A DNA stretch of 64,000 bases from Diploptera punctata (Eukaryota; Arthropoda; Insecta; Blattodea; Blaberidae), in the NCBI GenBank assembly GCA_030220185.1, contig JASPKZ010003845.1, positions 2,923,501 through 2,987,500 of the forward strand. The letters run 5' to 3'. Position numbers and translations under genes: made by a program. Positions 21,815 through 32,399 of this stretch are shown here, one piece after another. How positions within the stretch are numbered: position 1 is the first letter of the stretch; every line of letters begins with the position of its first letter. Below the pieces are notes generated by a model. That model worked only from the letters and a program-made list of their open reading frames with translations, had not been told where the DNA came from and searched no databases.

Positions 21815-21875
21815 TAATTTGTAGCTCACTAAATATAAAGTTAGAGGTCTCGGTTCAAATCCCGGTTCAGGCATT
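21815..21875 (+). repeat. tRNA-like fragment
   Basis: TTGTAGCTCACTAAATATAA followed by GGTCTCGGTTCAAATCCCGG resembles part of a D arm and a T arm with a B box. The acceptor stem is not paired. Probably a pseudogene or SINE head. Confidence 0.35.
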
Positions 21876-21926
21876 TATTTTTCTTTTCATATAACCTACA
21901 ATATTATATATATATATATATATAGT

Positions 21927-22275
21927 CCACCGCTGTGGTCTGGAGGTAGCATGCTGCCTTGTCACGTAGCGGGCCCGGGTTCGATCCCCGGTCGGGGCAG
22001 TTTTTTCTGGGTGAGGTTTTTATCGGGGTTCTTCCTCACCTGTAAGACAAATGTCAGGAAAACTTTAAGGCCCAAACGGTCCCCGAAATCATATGGCCAT
22101 CATCCTTATCATTATCATCCTTACCATTATCATCATCATCATCATCCTTCACCGGTGTGGAAAGCAACGGGAAGCTACCACACCTACACAATTCCCTAGT
22201 AAAGCTGCAAGCATAGCATGAAAATGCTATGATTGCAGTGAAGGACCTCCCTTCGGGCAGAATTACTATGGATGG
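21927..22275 (+). repeat. SINE-2 copy, full length
   Basis: The tRNA-like head (CACCGCTGTGGTCTGGAGGT; B box GGGTTCGATCCCCGG) is followed by the body (GGGTGAGGTTTTTATCGGGG, CCCAAACGGTCCCCG), a CATT/ATC simple segment, then a conserved 3' part (GGAAAGCAACGGGAAGCTAC ... GGGCAGAATTACTATGGATG). An open frame inside it is not a gene. Confidence 0.88.
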
Positions 22276-22279
22276 ATAT

Positions 22280-22787
22280 ATATATATATATATAAAAATT
22301 TCGTGTCACGTTGTTTGTCAGCGATGGAATCCTAAACTACTGAACCGATTTTAATACAATTTTGCATACTGTGTACAGTTTGATCCAACTTGAGACTTAG
22401 GGTAGTTTATAACTAAATTTATAGTCGCATTATTTTTTATTGCAAATTATTTGTTTATTATTTATCAAATAGTCATAATTATCTGTGAGTTCCATACGAT
22501 TCTAACAGATGGCGGTGTAAGGTAATTTGGTAAGGTAATTGGTTTATTATTTAACAAAGAGAGATACAGATGGCTGTGCTTTTTGTTGCAACCGCGAATT
22601 TCAATTGAATTACAAATATTGATTATTTCACAATTTAAGTGTGTTCAGTGTTTATTTTATTTTCAATACTATTAATTTCGTGTGTAAGTATTGGTTTTAA
22701 GTAATCTGGCTGAAAGACAGCAACTTAATTTTAATTTTTAACGTACATCTTAGCCACAGCAACGCGTGGCCGGGACTTCTAGTATAT
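22280..22787 (+). mobile_element. Helitron-like nonautonomous element
   Basis: Head: TATAAAAATTTCGTGTCACG followed by GCGATGGAATCCTAAACTAC and CTGAACCGATTTT. The 3' end GCAACGCGTGGCCGGGACTT closes with CTAGT, and CACGCGTGG-type bases can form a hairpin. It is flanked by TATATA on both sides, and sits between a plus-strand and a minus-strand SINE-2 copy. No transposase coding. Confidence 0.55.
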
Positions 22788-22912
22788 ATATCCAACCATA
22801 GTAATTCTGCCCGAGGGCAGGTCCTTCACTGCAATCATAACATTTTCATGCTATGCTTGCAGCTTTACTAGGGAATTGTAGGTGTGGTAGCTTCCCGTTG
22901 CTTTCCGCATAG
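22788..22912 (-). repeat. SINE-2 3' fragment
   Basis: Starts ATCCAACCATAGTAATTCTG and runs to AGCTTCCCGTTGCTTTCCGC, the reverse complement of the 3' module of the copy ending at 22275. The head is absent. Confidence 0.82.
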
Positions 22913-23445
22913 AAGAAGTAGTAAGGCAGTAATCCCTACAGCTCAGACAAATAGAGGGATTCGCTCTGGCTTTATGCTGATAGGTTTTATGTTGATAATA
23001 GTGGAAATACAATTTACGGCCCCTAAAATAGAGGAAACACCTGCTAAAAGGTAGTTAAATTAAAGTCACCACATATCGAATAATAAAATAAACGAAGTGA
23101 ATAACATACAGTTAAACCTGAGAAAAATAAAAAAGAAAAAAACCAAAAATATTTAACGCGCACGCAGGCACACGCACAAACACGAACGCACGCACGCACA
23201 CACACACACACATATATAAAAGAAATATGAGAGGAATTACAAATGTTTAATTTGATTGATAGATTAAAGTATTATAATGAACATCTTTAAAGAATGCCAA
23301 CTACTAGATTAACTAACAAATATTGACTTGTAAAGTTAGTGGAAACAAGTAGGTAGACCTTGAAGAAGACTGCTGGAAAGTACTTGAAGAAGGAACAGGC
23401 AATTCAATGCCTATACCTCGAAGTGAAGAGGATGATAATTCTATT
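22913..23445. other. unassigned sequence with CA/CG-rich repeat
   Basis: GCACGCAGGCACACGCACAA to CACACACACA at 23158-23212 is simple sequence. The piece at 23340-23445 (GGAAACAAGTAGGTAGACCT, AAGAAGACTGCTGGAAAGTA) resembles a LINE-D tail that recurs at 23800-23920 and 26410-26520. Confidence 0.45.
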
Positions 23446-23446
23446 C

Positions 23447-23757
23447 TACAGTAATTCTGCCCTAGGACAGGTCTTTCATTGCAATAATAGCATATTAATG
23501 CTATGCTTTGCAGCTTTACTAGGGAATTATAGGTGTGGTAGCTTTCCATTGCTTTCCACACCGATGAATGATGATGATGGTAATGGTCGGATGATTTTCG
23601 GGGACCGTTGGGCCATAAGCTTCCTGACATTTGTCTTATAGGTGAGGGAAAACCCCGAAAAAAAAACCTCATCCAGAAGGCCTGTCCGAACCGGGAATCG
23701 AACCCAGGCCCACTGCGTGACAAGGCAACACGCTACTTCGAGACCACAGCGGTGGAT
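23447..23757 (-). repeat. SINE-2 copy, full length
   Basis: Minus-strand copy, head at the right (CACCGCTGTGGTCTCGAAGT, B box GGTTCGATTCCCGG), 3' module at the left. It is inserted inside a LINE-D tail: the sequence before it (GATTAACTAACAAATATTGACTTGTAAAG) is repeated after it at 23765-23795. Confidence 0.85.
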
Positions 23758-24290
23758 GACTACAAGATTAACTAAACAAATATTGATTTATAAAGTTAGT
23801 GGAAACAGATCAGTGGGTAGACCTAGAAGAAGAATAGCTGGATAGGGCTAGAATCGAAGAAGGTGGTGATGAAATATACATCGAGGATAGGGACCAGTGG
23901 ATGGCCTTAGTAAATTAGGTACTGAACACACGGGAGTTGGTTGGTGGATGTCCCCACACACGGAGCGTGGGATCAACAGCACAAGCTGTGTAATATTTAC
24001 ACGTGCGTAAATCAAAAGCTGACGTGAGGAAATTCATGTTTTTATGAGAGGACTTTATCTGATGTAAAAGTCATGCCGCAGACAATCTGATATGCGACTA
24101 ATCGATTTTATATCGCTTCTGGACACGTGACATCGTGTTGCAATTACGCTTTCACACTTATTACATTAACCTTACGTTGCCACAGTTTTCATTATTTGAT
24201 TTCCCTATCTTCTAAAGTTTTAATGGCAACCTCTGTTACAAAATTGAATAGTATGTAATATCTGAATAATAATAAAAATAATTATGATAA
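23758..24290. other. LINE-D tail fragment then unassigned sequence
   Basis: 23765-23920 carries 'GRPRRRIAG'-like coding scraps and AAGGTGGTGATGAAATAT, matching the ends of relatives at 26390-26520. 23920-24290 has no recognised feature. Confidence 0.45.
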
Positions 24291-24295
24291 TATTA

Positions 24296-24349
<54 letters not shown>
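24291..24349. repeat. (ATT)n microsatellite
   Basis: ATT repeat directly abutting the SINE-1 head. Confidence 0.95.
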
Positions 24350-24351
<2 letters not shown>

Positions 24352-24752
24352 CGGCCGCGGTGGACTAGTGGTTATGCTCCTTGCCTCTGGTCCCAAGGGT
24401 CGCGGGTTCAAACCCGACCGGGGTCGATGGATTTTTTAGGACGGAAAAATCCTAGGAGCAAGTCCTCCGGGAGGGACTTTAAGCCGTGGGTCCCGAGTCT
24501 GAAGATTTTCAGGCTCGTAAAAGATCCTTAAGCCTGAATTAAAGGCCTCTAAGCAAAATTTACGAATTTTCCCGTCCTAGTACTACCTTGGTTTCCTAGA
24601 TGTCAGTATGAGGCGGAACGCTGACCACGGACCACTCAAAGGACATCTATACGAAAACAAGTGTAACTAAATTAGTATGGTTAAATTTCTTGTCTATAGG
24701 GGGAGAGCGCCTAAATCTCTGTTAAGGGAAACATGGGCTTACAAGATACAAG
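24350..24752 (+). repeat. SINE-1 copy, full length
   Basis: The best-preserved member: CGGCCGCGGTGGACTAGTGG at the start, B box CGCGGGTTCAAACCC, TCCTCCGGGAGGGACTTTAA, CAGTATGAGGCGGAACGCTG, and the end ATGGGCTTACAAGATACAAG. ATT microsatellite lies on both sides (24291-24349 and 24753-24773). Confidence 0.92.
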
Positions 24753-24773
24753 ATTATTATTATTATTATTATT

Positions 24774-25022
24774 GAATGGATAGGACATGTGATACGAATG
24801 GAGAATGAAAGAGGGACAGGGAAGCTTATTGTGGGAAAACCAAAGGGAAAACGCCTAACTGGTAGACTAAAATGAGGTGGGAGAATAACATGTACCATGA
24901 TTTGAAAGAAGTAGATTATACAGGGGATGATTGGAAAACATTAGCTCAGGATATGAAAATATAGAGAGCTTATGTCCGGGTAGACATGAACCTACGAGTT
25001 CGATAGTGCCAGTGAGTTTGTT
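24774..25022 (+). pseudogene. LINE-B 3' fragment
   Basis: Reads 'WIGHVIRMENERGTGKLIVG' and, after a frameshift, the 'WENNM' to 'GDDWKTLAQD' segment. It ends at GAGTTCGATAGTGCCAGTGA. Confidence 0.85.
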
Positions 25023-25026
25023 AATA

Positions 25027-25320
25027 TGAGCTGCACCGTAACAAAGCGGTTTAAAGCATGATGCCTTAGTATAGATATAGCAGATTTGCGCTGATTCGAG
25101 TCACCGTGGGGTAAGAAATTTTATCATGAAATTTCTGCCTGATGGGACAGTAGTATCGAGCACCGTGAGGAATTTGGGCAGCTACAATAAGTTGCGTCTC
25201 GAGGTTGAGAAAATCAACTATAACGGCCTGGGGACCCTAAGTATTGACCATATGTCAATTATCATCAACCTCATGTGGGTGTGAGGACAGCTGCCGGCTG
25301 GTAAGCGAAGTTTAGTTAAT
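25027..25320 (+). repeat. SINE-3, tRNA-derived
   Basis: The head GCACCGTAACAAAGCGGTTT with a B-box-like CTGATTCGAGTCACC is followed by a GC-richer body (TCGAGCACCGTGAGG, GGCCTGGGGACCCTAAGTAT) ending CAGCTGCCGGCTGGTAAGCG. A single copy was seen here. Classification rests on the tRNA-like head. Confidence 0.5.
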
Positions 25321-25536
25321 TAGATTTGAAATTCGTTTTCAATGATTTTTTAAATTAATTATTAAAGTAAAACTTTAAAAATACAGCCACAAGAGTAACA
25401 GAAATAAACATAAATGTTAGGGATGATTTAATTCCTATAATTAAATAAATAAAATAATAACTCTGTTGCATGTTGTATTAATTTAGCATAAGTATTATTA
25501 TAATTCAATGAAAATTCTGTAATAATAGACCTATAA

Positions 25537-25538
25537 TA

Positions 25539-25633
<95 letters not shown>

Positions 25634-25690
25634 TAATAATGATAATGATAATAATGATAAGGATAATAATAATAATAATAATAATAATGT
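25537..25690. repeat. (AAT)n / (GATAAT)n microsatellite
   Basis: Long AAT array with GATAAT interruptions near 25630-25665. Confidence 0.97.
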
Positions 25691-25899
25691 AAAATTACAG
25701 ATCATATAGTTTTGATGAGTAAAGTTAAAACACAAGAAATAGCAATAACATGTAGACCCTACTATTAAGGTCAAACCAAACATTAATGGAAATGCAGCCC
25801 ACTATGCTAGCACAGACCTCTGGTTGTGAACTATCTCTAATGTTATATATTAGATAACAGCAATGTGAGAAATTGTATACCATAACCTACTTTGGAATT

Positions 25900-26520
25900 T
25901 GAAGACATTGTAAATCAAATTTAAATAAATGTTCATTATATAAGAACAGAAAAACTCTTAAAACTGTTAAAAAACAATGGAATTTCGAGGGAACAAAAAT
26001 AATTAATAATCAAGTTATAGAGCAATTAAGACACTTTAAATATTTAGGATATGATAAAATATTATAATATAGATATAAAATTAATAAAATTATAGAAAAA
26101 ATCTGTGGAACAATTAAATGAACTTTTAAAAATAAAATTCGAAGAGACACGAAATTAAAACGTTATTAAAGTTATGACTGTGCCGGTATAAAAAAAAAAC
26201 AACTTACAGAAATAAAATTCTTAAGAGGAATTAAAGGATGTACGAAACTAGATCACATGAAAAATAAATAAATACGAGAGGAATTAGATAAGTCTATTTT
26301 TAATTTGAATGACATTAAAATATTATAAACAACAGTAGGGAGGATATATACTCGTGGAAATAATGCCGAGTAAGATTAATTAAAAAAACACATTGATTTA
26401 TAAAGTTAATGGAAACAGAACAGTGGGCAGACCTAGAAGAAAATGGCTGGAAAGTACTCGAATACGGAACAGGCAATTCAATGCCTATACCTTGAAGTGA
26501 ATTACGGTGATGATTAAGAA
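25900..26520 (+). pseudogene. LINE-D fragment
   Basis: Scrambled translation in several frames: 'VIEQLRHFKYLGYDK', 'KIIEKICGTIK', 'EIKFLRGIKGCTKLDHMKNK' and a tail 'ISLINKVNGNRTVGRPRRKWLE'. It matches the copies at 37848 and 49190. A GGTGATGATTAAG tail lies near 26507-26519. Many indels are present. Confidence 0.65.
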
Positions 26521-26592
26521 AAACGATTGACAATCTAAAGTTTAATATAAATAGAAAAGTAGATGTAAGTTTTTAAGAGTATATTTTATACT

Positions 26593-27563
26593 ATAGTAAT
26601 ACAAAAGCTAAAGTAAAAATACAGAATAATTTAACAGAGGAATTCACAGTGAATAAAGGCTTCAAGCAGGGATGCAGTTTGTCACCAATCCTTTTTAACA
26701 TTTATTTAGACCAGGCTCTTAACTTGTGGTATAAAAAATGTTCTGAAATGGGTATTCCTCTAGGAGGAAAAGTACTGCATTCACTGTTGTTTGCAGATGA
26801 TCAAATAATTTTTGCAGGGGATGAAGATGATATGAAATATATGATAAATAAATTAATGGAAGAATATAAAAAGATGGGGACTGGATATAAATTTACAGAA
26901 AACAGAATATATGTGTTTGGGAAAGGATGTGGATGGACCTCATACTTGAAACAGGGAAAAAAAAAAAATGTGAATTTTTTAAATATCTTGGGTCAATAAT
27001 TACAAGTTTCGGTACCTGTGAGAGAGATGTACAGGCTAAAATTGCAATGGCAAAAAATGCAACTAAGACATTACATGGAGTAATTTGGAACAAAAATATT
27101 ACAAAGGAAACTAAAATGAAAATTTATAAGAGCATAATACAGAATATTTTGTCATATGGAAGCGAAACTTGGTCTTTGACGGAATTACAAAATAATAAAA
27201 TTAGAACAGTTGAATTCGATTATTTTAGAAGAAGCCTCCAAAAAACAAGACAGGATAAAATAAGAAATGAATTCCTTTGGAGAGAAATGAAGGTCACCAC
27301 ATCTGTTGTTAAGAGGATTGAAAATCAAACGCTTAAATGGTATGGCCATGTACAAAGAATGGAAAATGAAAGATGGCCAAAAAATATATACCAATGGTCA
27401 CCCCCTGGAAGAAATAAACGTGGTAGACCAAGATGGAAATGGAAAACCTACGTCAGAACAATAATGGAGGATAGGAATTTGGAAGAGGGAGATTGGAATG
27501 ATAGAGATAAATGGAAACTGAAGACGGCAAACCTATAAGTGGGGGAAAGCCGAAGAAGAAGAG
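26593..27563 (+). pseudogene. LINE-C copy 1 (RTE-like), 5'-truncated
   Basis: It starts inside the RT domain (ATAGTAATACAAAAGCTAAA) and runs through 'GCSLSPILFNIYLDQALNLW', 'SLLFADDQIIFAG', then after small indels near 26870-26960 'CEFFKYLGSIITSFGTCERD', 'LSYGSETWSLTE', 'KWYGHVQRMENERWPKNIYQ' and 'RGRPRWKWKTYVRTIMEDRN'. The stop at 27536-27538 is followed by GTGGGGGAAAGCCGAAGAAG. The nucleotide sequence is nearly identical to 40888-41860, so the two copies are young. Frameshifts in the post-RT part break the ORF. Confidence 0.9.
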
Positions 27564-29200
27564 TATATTATATTATAAATTGATTAATTTCATTGAGTGG
27601 AAGGTTGTGGCGATCAATTCAAATAATATTGGCAATGACGTTTTTATTTGATTGAATATTATTAATATTTATGGGACTTTTGACCCAACTTATAAGCCCC
27701 CAATAACAGGGACTGAATTTGGAAAAACTGCACTTACACTAGCGTGAAATATTTTGTCCTATAGATCAACAGTGCACATGCGTCAGAGTTTATAGAGCCA
27801 GGGATAGCCCATAATCGAATCACATACCGATTATCATCGTCGTTTACTATCCGTTGCTATGAAATTTAAATGACCAATATTTGCAATAAATCCCCAAATC
27901 TATCTAAAAAATATATTAATAATATTAAAATTACCAAACGTTTATTTAAAATGGGTGTATACTTACTTATCACTCTCTAACGCTGATCCAACAAGCGATA
28001 ACCCAAAAGAGCGATAGAAAAATCATAGACTAAGTAATATACTCTGTGGAGAAAATAGCAGTTATTGTCTAACAGTGTCATAATATTGTGATTTGCATAT
28101 TTAAGTAAATACTTCAAAATTGTCTAATAATGTTATAAAATTGTTTGATAAAGTTTAAAATATTAAATAATGTTAGTAAATACAGAAGAAGAGCTATAGT
28201 TTACAACAATATAAGTGAAAAATCAAGCGCTAGTAGAAGTGCAGTTGAGCCCTGAATTAAAAAAAAAAGCTAACAATAATACCCATCATAACCTTATATG
28301 GTCACAAATATAGATTAGTATGAATTACTTCCTTAGGTTTTTAAGTTTGAAACTGATCCACATCAGTAATCTCATTTAGCTTAAGTAAATGGGAGTTTGT
28401 GTGTTAAATAAATACCGTAAAACGGGATAAAGAAATTGAAAACAAGATATAATGGTATATATTTTAAACTGTATTGAAGTTAAAATGATAATAAAATACC
28501 TAAGAAACTGAGTTGCCCTTGACTAAATATAAATCTTTGCAGCCTTTTGTATTGCATTATATCTTCCGCTATCTGTCGAATACCGTTTCATGCAGTAATG
28601 ATTCAGTGGAGAGGGTTGCAATAATATTTAAAATGTTAAAAATATTGGTAAACTATAGTTCCACTAAGAATTTAATAGTTAAAGACCGTTAGTCGATGTG
28701 CTACAAGATAAGACTATAGCATAATAAGCTATAATGGCAAGTAAGAATTATATATTTTGTTTTGGTTTTATATAAAACAGTTGAATAAAATTATATGCTA
28801 TCTGTATTCAATCTTAGCGTTTAGTACATAAAAATCGTATCCAATAACTACTAAAGTAGTTGAGATACTAATGTTTCATTCGATGTAAGTTATTTATTTG
28901 GTCGTTTTGAATGTTCAATTGAATGAATGGTTATTGATTTCTGACGTAATTAGTTATTCAACGAATATTATGAGTACAAACAATGTGCAAAACACAGCAA
29001 AATCTAATCTTACATGCACAGAAAAGTAATCTAAACTTGAATACAAACAGCATTAGCATCTTACATTCATAGCATAACTAATCATGAAAACTAAGCAAAT
29101 ATATTAAATATTTCGTGATCATACCTTCATACAGCTTATAAATTGTTGAAAACAGTTGAAAATATAGTCCATCTCACATTGCTTCATTTTAAATTATGTA
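27564..29200. other. unassigned AT-rich sequence
   Basis: No repeat family or gene was recognised over 1.6 kb. It may be intron or intergenic. Confidence 0.45.
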
Positions 29201-29207
29201 AACTACA

Positions 29208-29544
29208 TTAAAAATAACTTATTTTTGTACCAACACAAATTGCTCGCTTGTTTCTGGTCAAGGTGAACAAAACACTGCTGATATGCTCTTGTTTCAAACA
29301 TGGCCCACTCGACTTCGCCTCGCATTGCACCGGAAAACAAATCAAGTGGACAGTGATTTCCCACGCCATCTTTACATTTCTGTACTCATACCATAGACCA
29401 GAAACATGCGGTGACGTACGTAATACTGAATATGCAAACATAAAGATTAATAAATATTTTAAATTGTTTTTTAAAGAGATCTTAAGACATAAGAAAATAA
29501 ATTATAAAATACATTTTCTCAATTTTTATTGCACTTATATTTAG
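29208..29544. other. GC-richer patch with overlapping short ORFs on both strands
   Basis: An open frame of 77 codons (minus) overlaps one of 98 codons (plus). The GC-richer core (29300-29430) stands out, but neither translation shows a domain I recognise, and neither has clear splice or start context. It could be an exon fragment, an old repeat or chance. Confidence 0.25.
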
Positions 29545-29699
29545 TTTATGACTTAAACCTTGGACGGATATTTTTATTTAAAATTCATTTTGATTTCAAC
29601 AATAACATTAATATTATATAAAATTAAAAAAATAATTCTATAAAGTATAGTGTACAAATAAAAACAACGGTCGGAAATCACATAAAATAAAAATCTACT

Positions 29700-29740
29700 A
29701 ATAATAATAGGCCTAATCATCATCATCAACTTCATTGTTG

Positions 29741-29812
<72 letters not shown>
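29700..29812. repeat. (ATC)n/(TTG)n then (ATT)n microsatellite
   Basis: Compound trinucleotide array, the main ATT run at 29739-29812. Confidence 0.95.
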
Positions 29813-29813
<1 letters not shown>

Positions 29814-29955
29814 ACGTGCTAAGCCTTTAAGGCTCGTTTACTTCTCACAGAATTCAATTGAAAAGTTGGACCCATCTCTTATTCGGCCTACGGACATTTC
29901 TGCTACCTTTTGGCGTATAAACTAAAATAATTTTTGGTATTCAATCTGGTTTAAC

Positions 29956-29956
<1 letters not shown>

Positions 29957-30004
<48 letters not shown>
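29957..30004. repeat. (AAT)n microsatellite
   Basis: AAT repeat. Confidence 0.95.
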
Positions 30005-30340
30005 GTTATTTATCTCATATTATGTCTCATTTCAGAGGTCTTATAAAATACCTAGCAGATAAATTGAACATTACAGTTTCATCCATTCTGTAATATTCAC
30101 AAAAGTGACAACACATTTACCAACTTGTGAATATATCGAAGAAAGGATAGTCAAAATAAATGAGATGGATATAAATAATTAGTTGATACTATCAGTACTT
30201 ATTTCATATAAGTCTAACTAAAATAAAAGTTTCCAAGTTACAAAAAGAGAGAAGTTAGTCATGAAGAAATTATACGGGAAATTTCTACTTGTTTATTTCC
30301 AAATTATTTTATAGTAAACAAGTGAATATTAATACAATTC
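30005..30340. other. unassigned AT-rich sequence
   Basis: Contains ACAGTTTCATCC and AATATTCACAAAAGTGACAACACATTT. The latter resembles 4910-4940 (GATATTCACAAAAAAAGGACAC), so an old repeat is possible. No gene. Confidence 0.4.
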
Positions 30341-30344
30341 AAAA

Positions 30345-30610
30345 TAAAATTCCGTTGAGGTGAATAGTCACAAGTGAAATACTAAATGAACAAGTACTTT
30401 GACAGGTATCGTCGTCCTCAACTAAGTTAAAACTTTGTATTTTTTAACTGTAGGCCTTTCAAAACCGGCTTCCATCTTCAGCAGAAGTAACGCACATTCT
30501 TCTGCCGAAAATGGAATCCGATTTTTGAAAGGCCTGCAGTTTTAAAACTAAAAATTTAACCTAGTTGAGGACGACACACCTGCCAAGGTACTTATTTTAA
30601 TATTTTACTT
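30345..30610. mobile_element. foldback (FB) hairpin element, copy 3
   Basis: Family end CCGTTGAGGTGAATAGTCAC, then CGTCGTCCTCAACTAAGTTA, GGCCTTTCAAAACCGGCTTC and CCATCTTCAGCAGAAG. After a short spacer come the complements (CTTCTGCCGAAAATGGAATC, GAAAGGCCTGCAGTT, AGTTGAGGACGACACACC). Arms are about 110 bp and more diverged than in copy 2. Confidence 0.85.
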
Positions 30611-30839
30611 TATAAACAACTGAAGACAACTGACAGAAATTAAACAAACCGTCCTCATTTACTTGCAAATTATTTTACCATATTTCAAAAGTTGGTCAAA
30701 TTTAACCCCAATTCATTCATAGTACATTTTAGCTGTGCTCTTATGTATAAATCGTTCAATGACCGGAATCACAGTTAAGATCATGTCAATAACTTTAAAG
30801 ATTAGCCTATTATTAAAATTAACCTGATGTAGGTATGTA

Positions 30840-31205
30840 TGCACCCCATACGTCCCGCGTGAGGAAAAGGGTGCTCCTTAGCGGGAGTTTCTTAACCAAG
30901 CTAATTTACTTACAGATCTGAACGAGTGCTATGTGGTTAGCACATCGCTTCAATGATATTTTTTAGTAGACAACTAAGGTGTTACTTGGATGGATGAGGG
31001 TCGGTTAAATTTTGCACAAAGACCTCTTTATTCAGGCTTGCGGTTATTTTACAATCCTGAAAATTTTCAGACTTGGGACTCACGGCTTAATGTCCCTCTC
31101 AGAGGGATCTTTTCATCCTAAAAACCCATCGATCCCGCTCGGATTTGAACCCGCGACCCTCGGGACTAGAGGCAAGGAATATAACCACTAGACCACCGTG
31201 GCCGA
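30840..31205 (-). repeat. SINE-1 copy
   Basis: Minus-strand copy: head CGGCCACGGTGGTCTAGTGG at the right, B box GCGGGTTCAAATCC, 3' part with CTAATTTACTTACAG near 30900. It belongs to the same subtype as the copy at 1-367. Confidence 0.85.
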
Positions 31206-31372
31206 CAATGTGACGTCATTGAAATAATGATATTAGATATACAATAAAAGAAGACGTAATATAAAATAAAATATTTACGTAGAAAGAATTGACGCAGTAA
31301 ATTCGTTCAATGTCCGAAAACCGTAACATTTATTTTTTATAGGCTTACATAGGCCTAAATTAATTATATATG

Positions 31373-31406
<34 letters not shown>
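31373..31406. repeat. (ATT)n microsatellite
   Basis: ATT repeat. Confidence 0.93.
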
Positions 31407-32050
31407 GGTTTATAATAATATACCCTTATCATTATTATATTAATTATTTCTATATAAAAACGTGCATGGTATGAAATATTTCTTACAGAAGCGTTGTTTA
31501 TGTTTTATTCGTCAGTATTGTTCTCATGTCTTAAGGTCCTTTAAAAAACTATTTGCAACAAAAGCACAATATTACAATATTAAGATATCAGTGCAAAACT
31601 ATTCATTTGGAGGATTGAAGTAGCCCAAACGCATAAAGTTTAGGAATCTAACACACAAAGAACACATTGGACAAGGCGTCAGCCTTAAAACTATCATTAC
31701 ATGATATGACATTTTTACTCACCGTCTGCTGAATCCAGATTTACACGAATAAAAGTACGTTTTACAAGATCGCGTAGTCAATAAATTCATTTTAATAACT
31801 TTTCTATGTCACGAAATACTGCTAGATTTACTTCCCCTTATTTCTATATGCCTGTGTTTCTTGATAAGATAACAAGCGTAGATTAAGCACGCACACGCAC
31901 AAAAACTTGCCAATTTCTTTTTTGTTTCTAAGGGGATGATTATTGCACGAGCCAGCCGTGAATTTAATAAGTACTACCGTAGATAGATGGCATCACAGTC
32001 GTTTGTTGACAATATGTCATACTTAATATTTCTATAATTATTATACTCAG
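31407..32050. other. unassigned AT-rich sequence
   Basis: No gene or repeat was recognised. Confidence 0.45.
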
Positions 32051-32058
32051 GTGGCTTC

Positions 32059-32397
32059 TTAATATTCCTCATAAACTGCTCGTCGAATCCCGTGAATCTG
32101 TAAAACAAAACAATATCTTTATTACGTTTTTTTCTCTGTGTTAACTAATATTGTATACTTACTGTTATTGTTGATGTGCATCGTAATTTGACATTCCCTC
32201 ATACAATCTTGGTTGCTATGAAAATAAAACGGATTTTCGTACTCTAAAAATTACCGGAAGCACTAGTGCGGTAAGTAAATAAATCCATTTTAAAATATTG
32301 ATAGTGATACTACAATTTGTATTAATTCATCACATCCAGCTTTCCACGCCTCTTCTATTTCATCATCACTGCACACATCGTCTAAAACTTTTTCCAT
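32059..32397 (-). CDS. possible small two-exon ORF, function unknown
   Basis: On the minus strand an ATG at 32397 opens an acidic, helix-like frame ('MEKVLDDVCSDDEIEEAWKA', then 'GCDELIQ...'), closing at 32290 if unspliced (35 codons). Downstream there is a strong acceptor-like sequence (TTGTTTTGTTTTACAG, AG at 32099-32098). If a donor GT just after codon 28 or 30 is used, the second exon continues in frame with 'IHGIRRAVYEEY' and a stop at 32059-32061. An ATTAAA sequence lies further along at about 31957. The biased composition and the fit of ATG, acceptor and frame suggest coding, but the product would be only about 41 residues and I recognise no family. It could be part of a longer gene or chance. 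Confidence 0.25.
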
Positions 32398-32399
32398 AA

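Noticed and set aside
21951..22199. 82-codon plus-strand frame with His-rich end
   Set aside because: It lies inside a SINE-2 copy. The His run comes from the CAT simple segment.
23313..23723. 136-codon minus-strand frame
   Set aside because: It spans a SINE-2 copy and the flanking LINE-D tail; no domain.
25505..25783. 92-codon poly-Leu frame resembling a membrane segment
   Set aside because: It is AAT microsatellite translation, not a protein.
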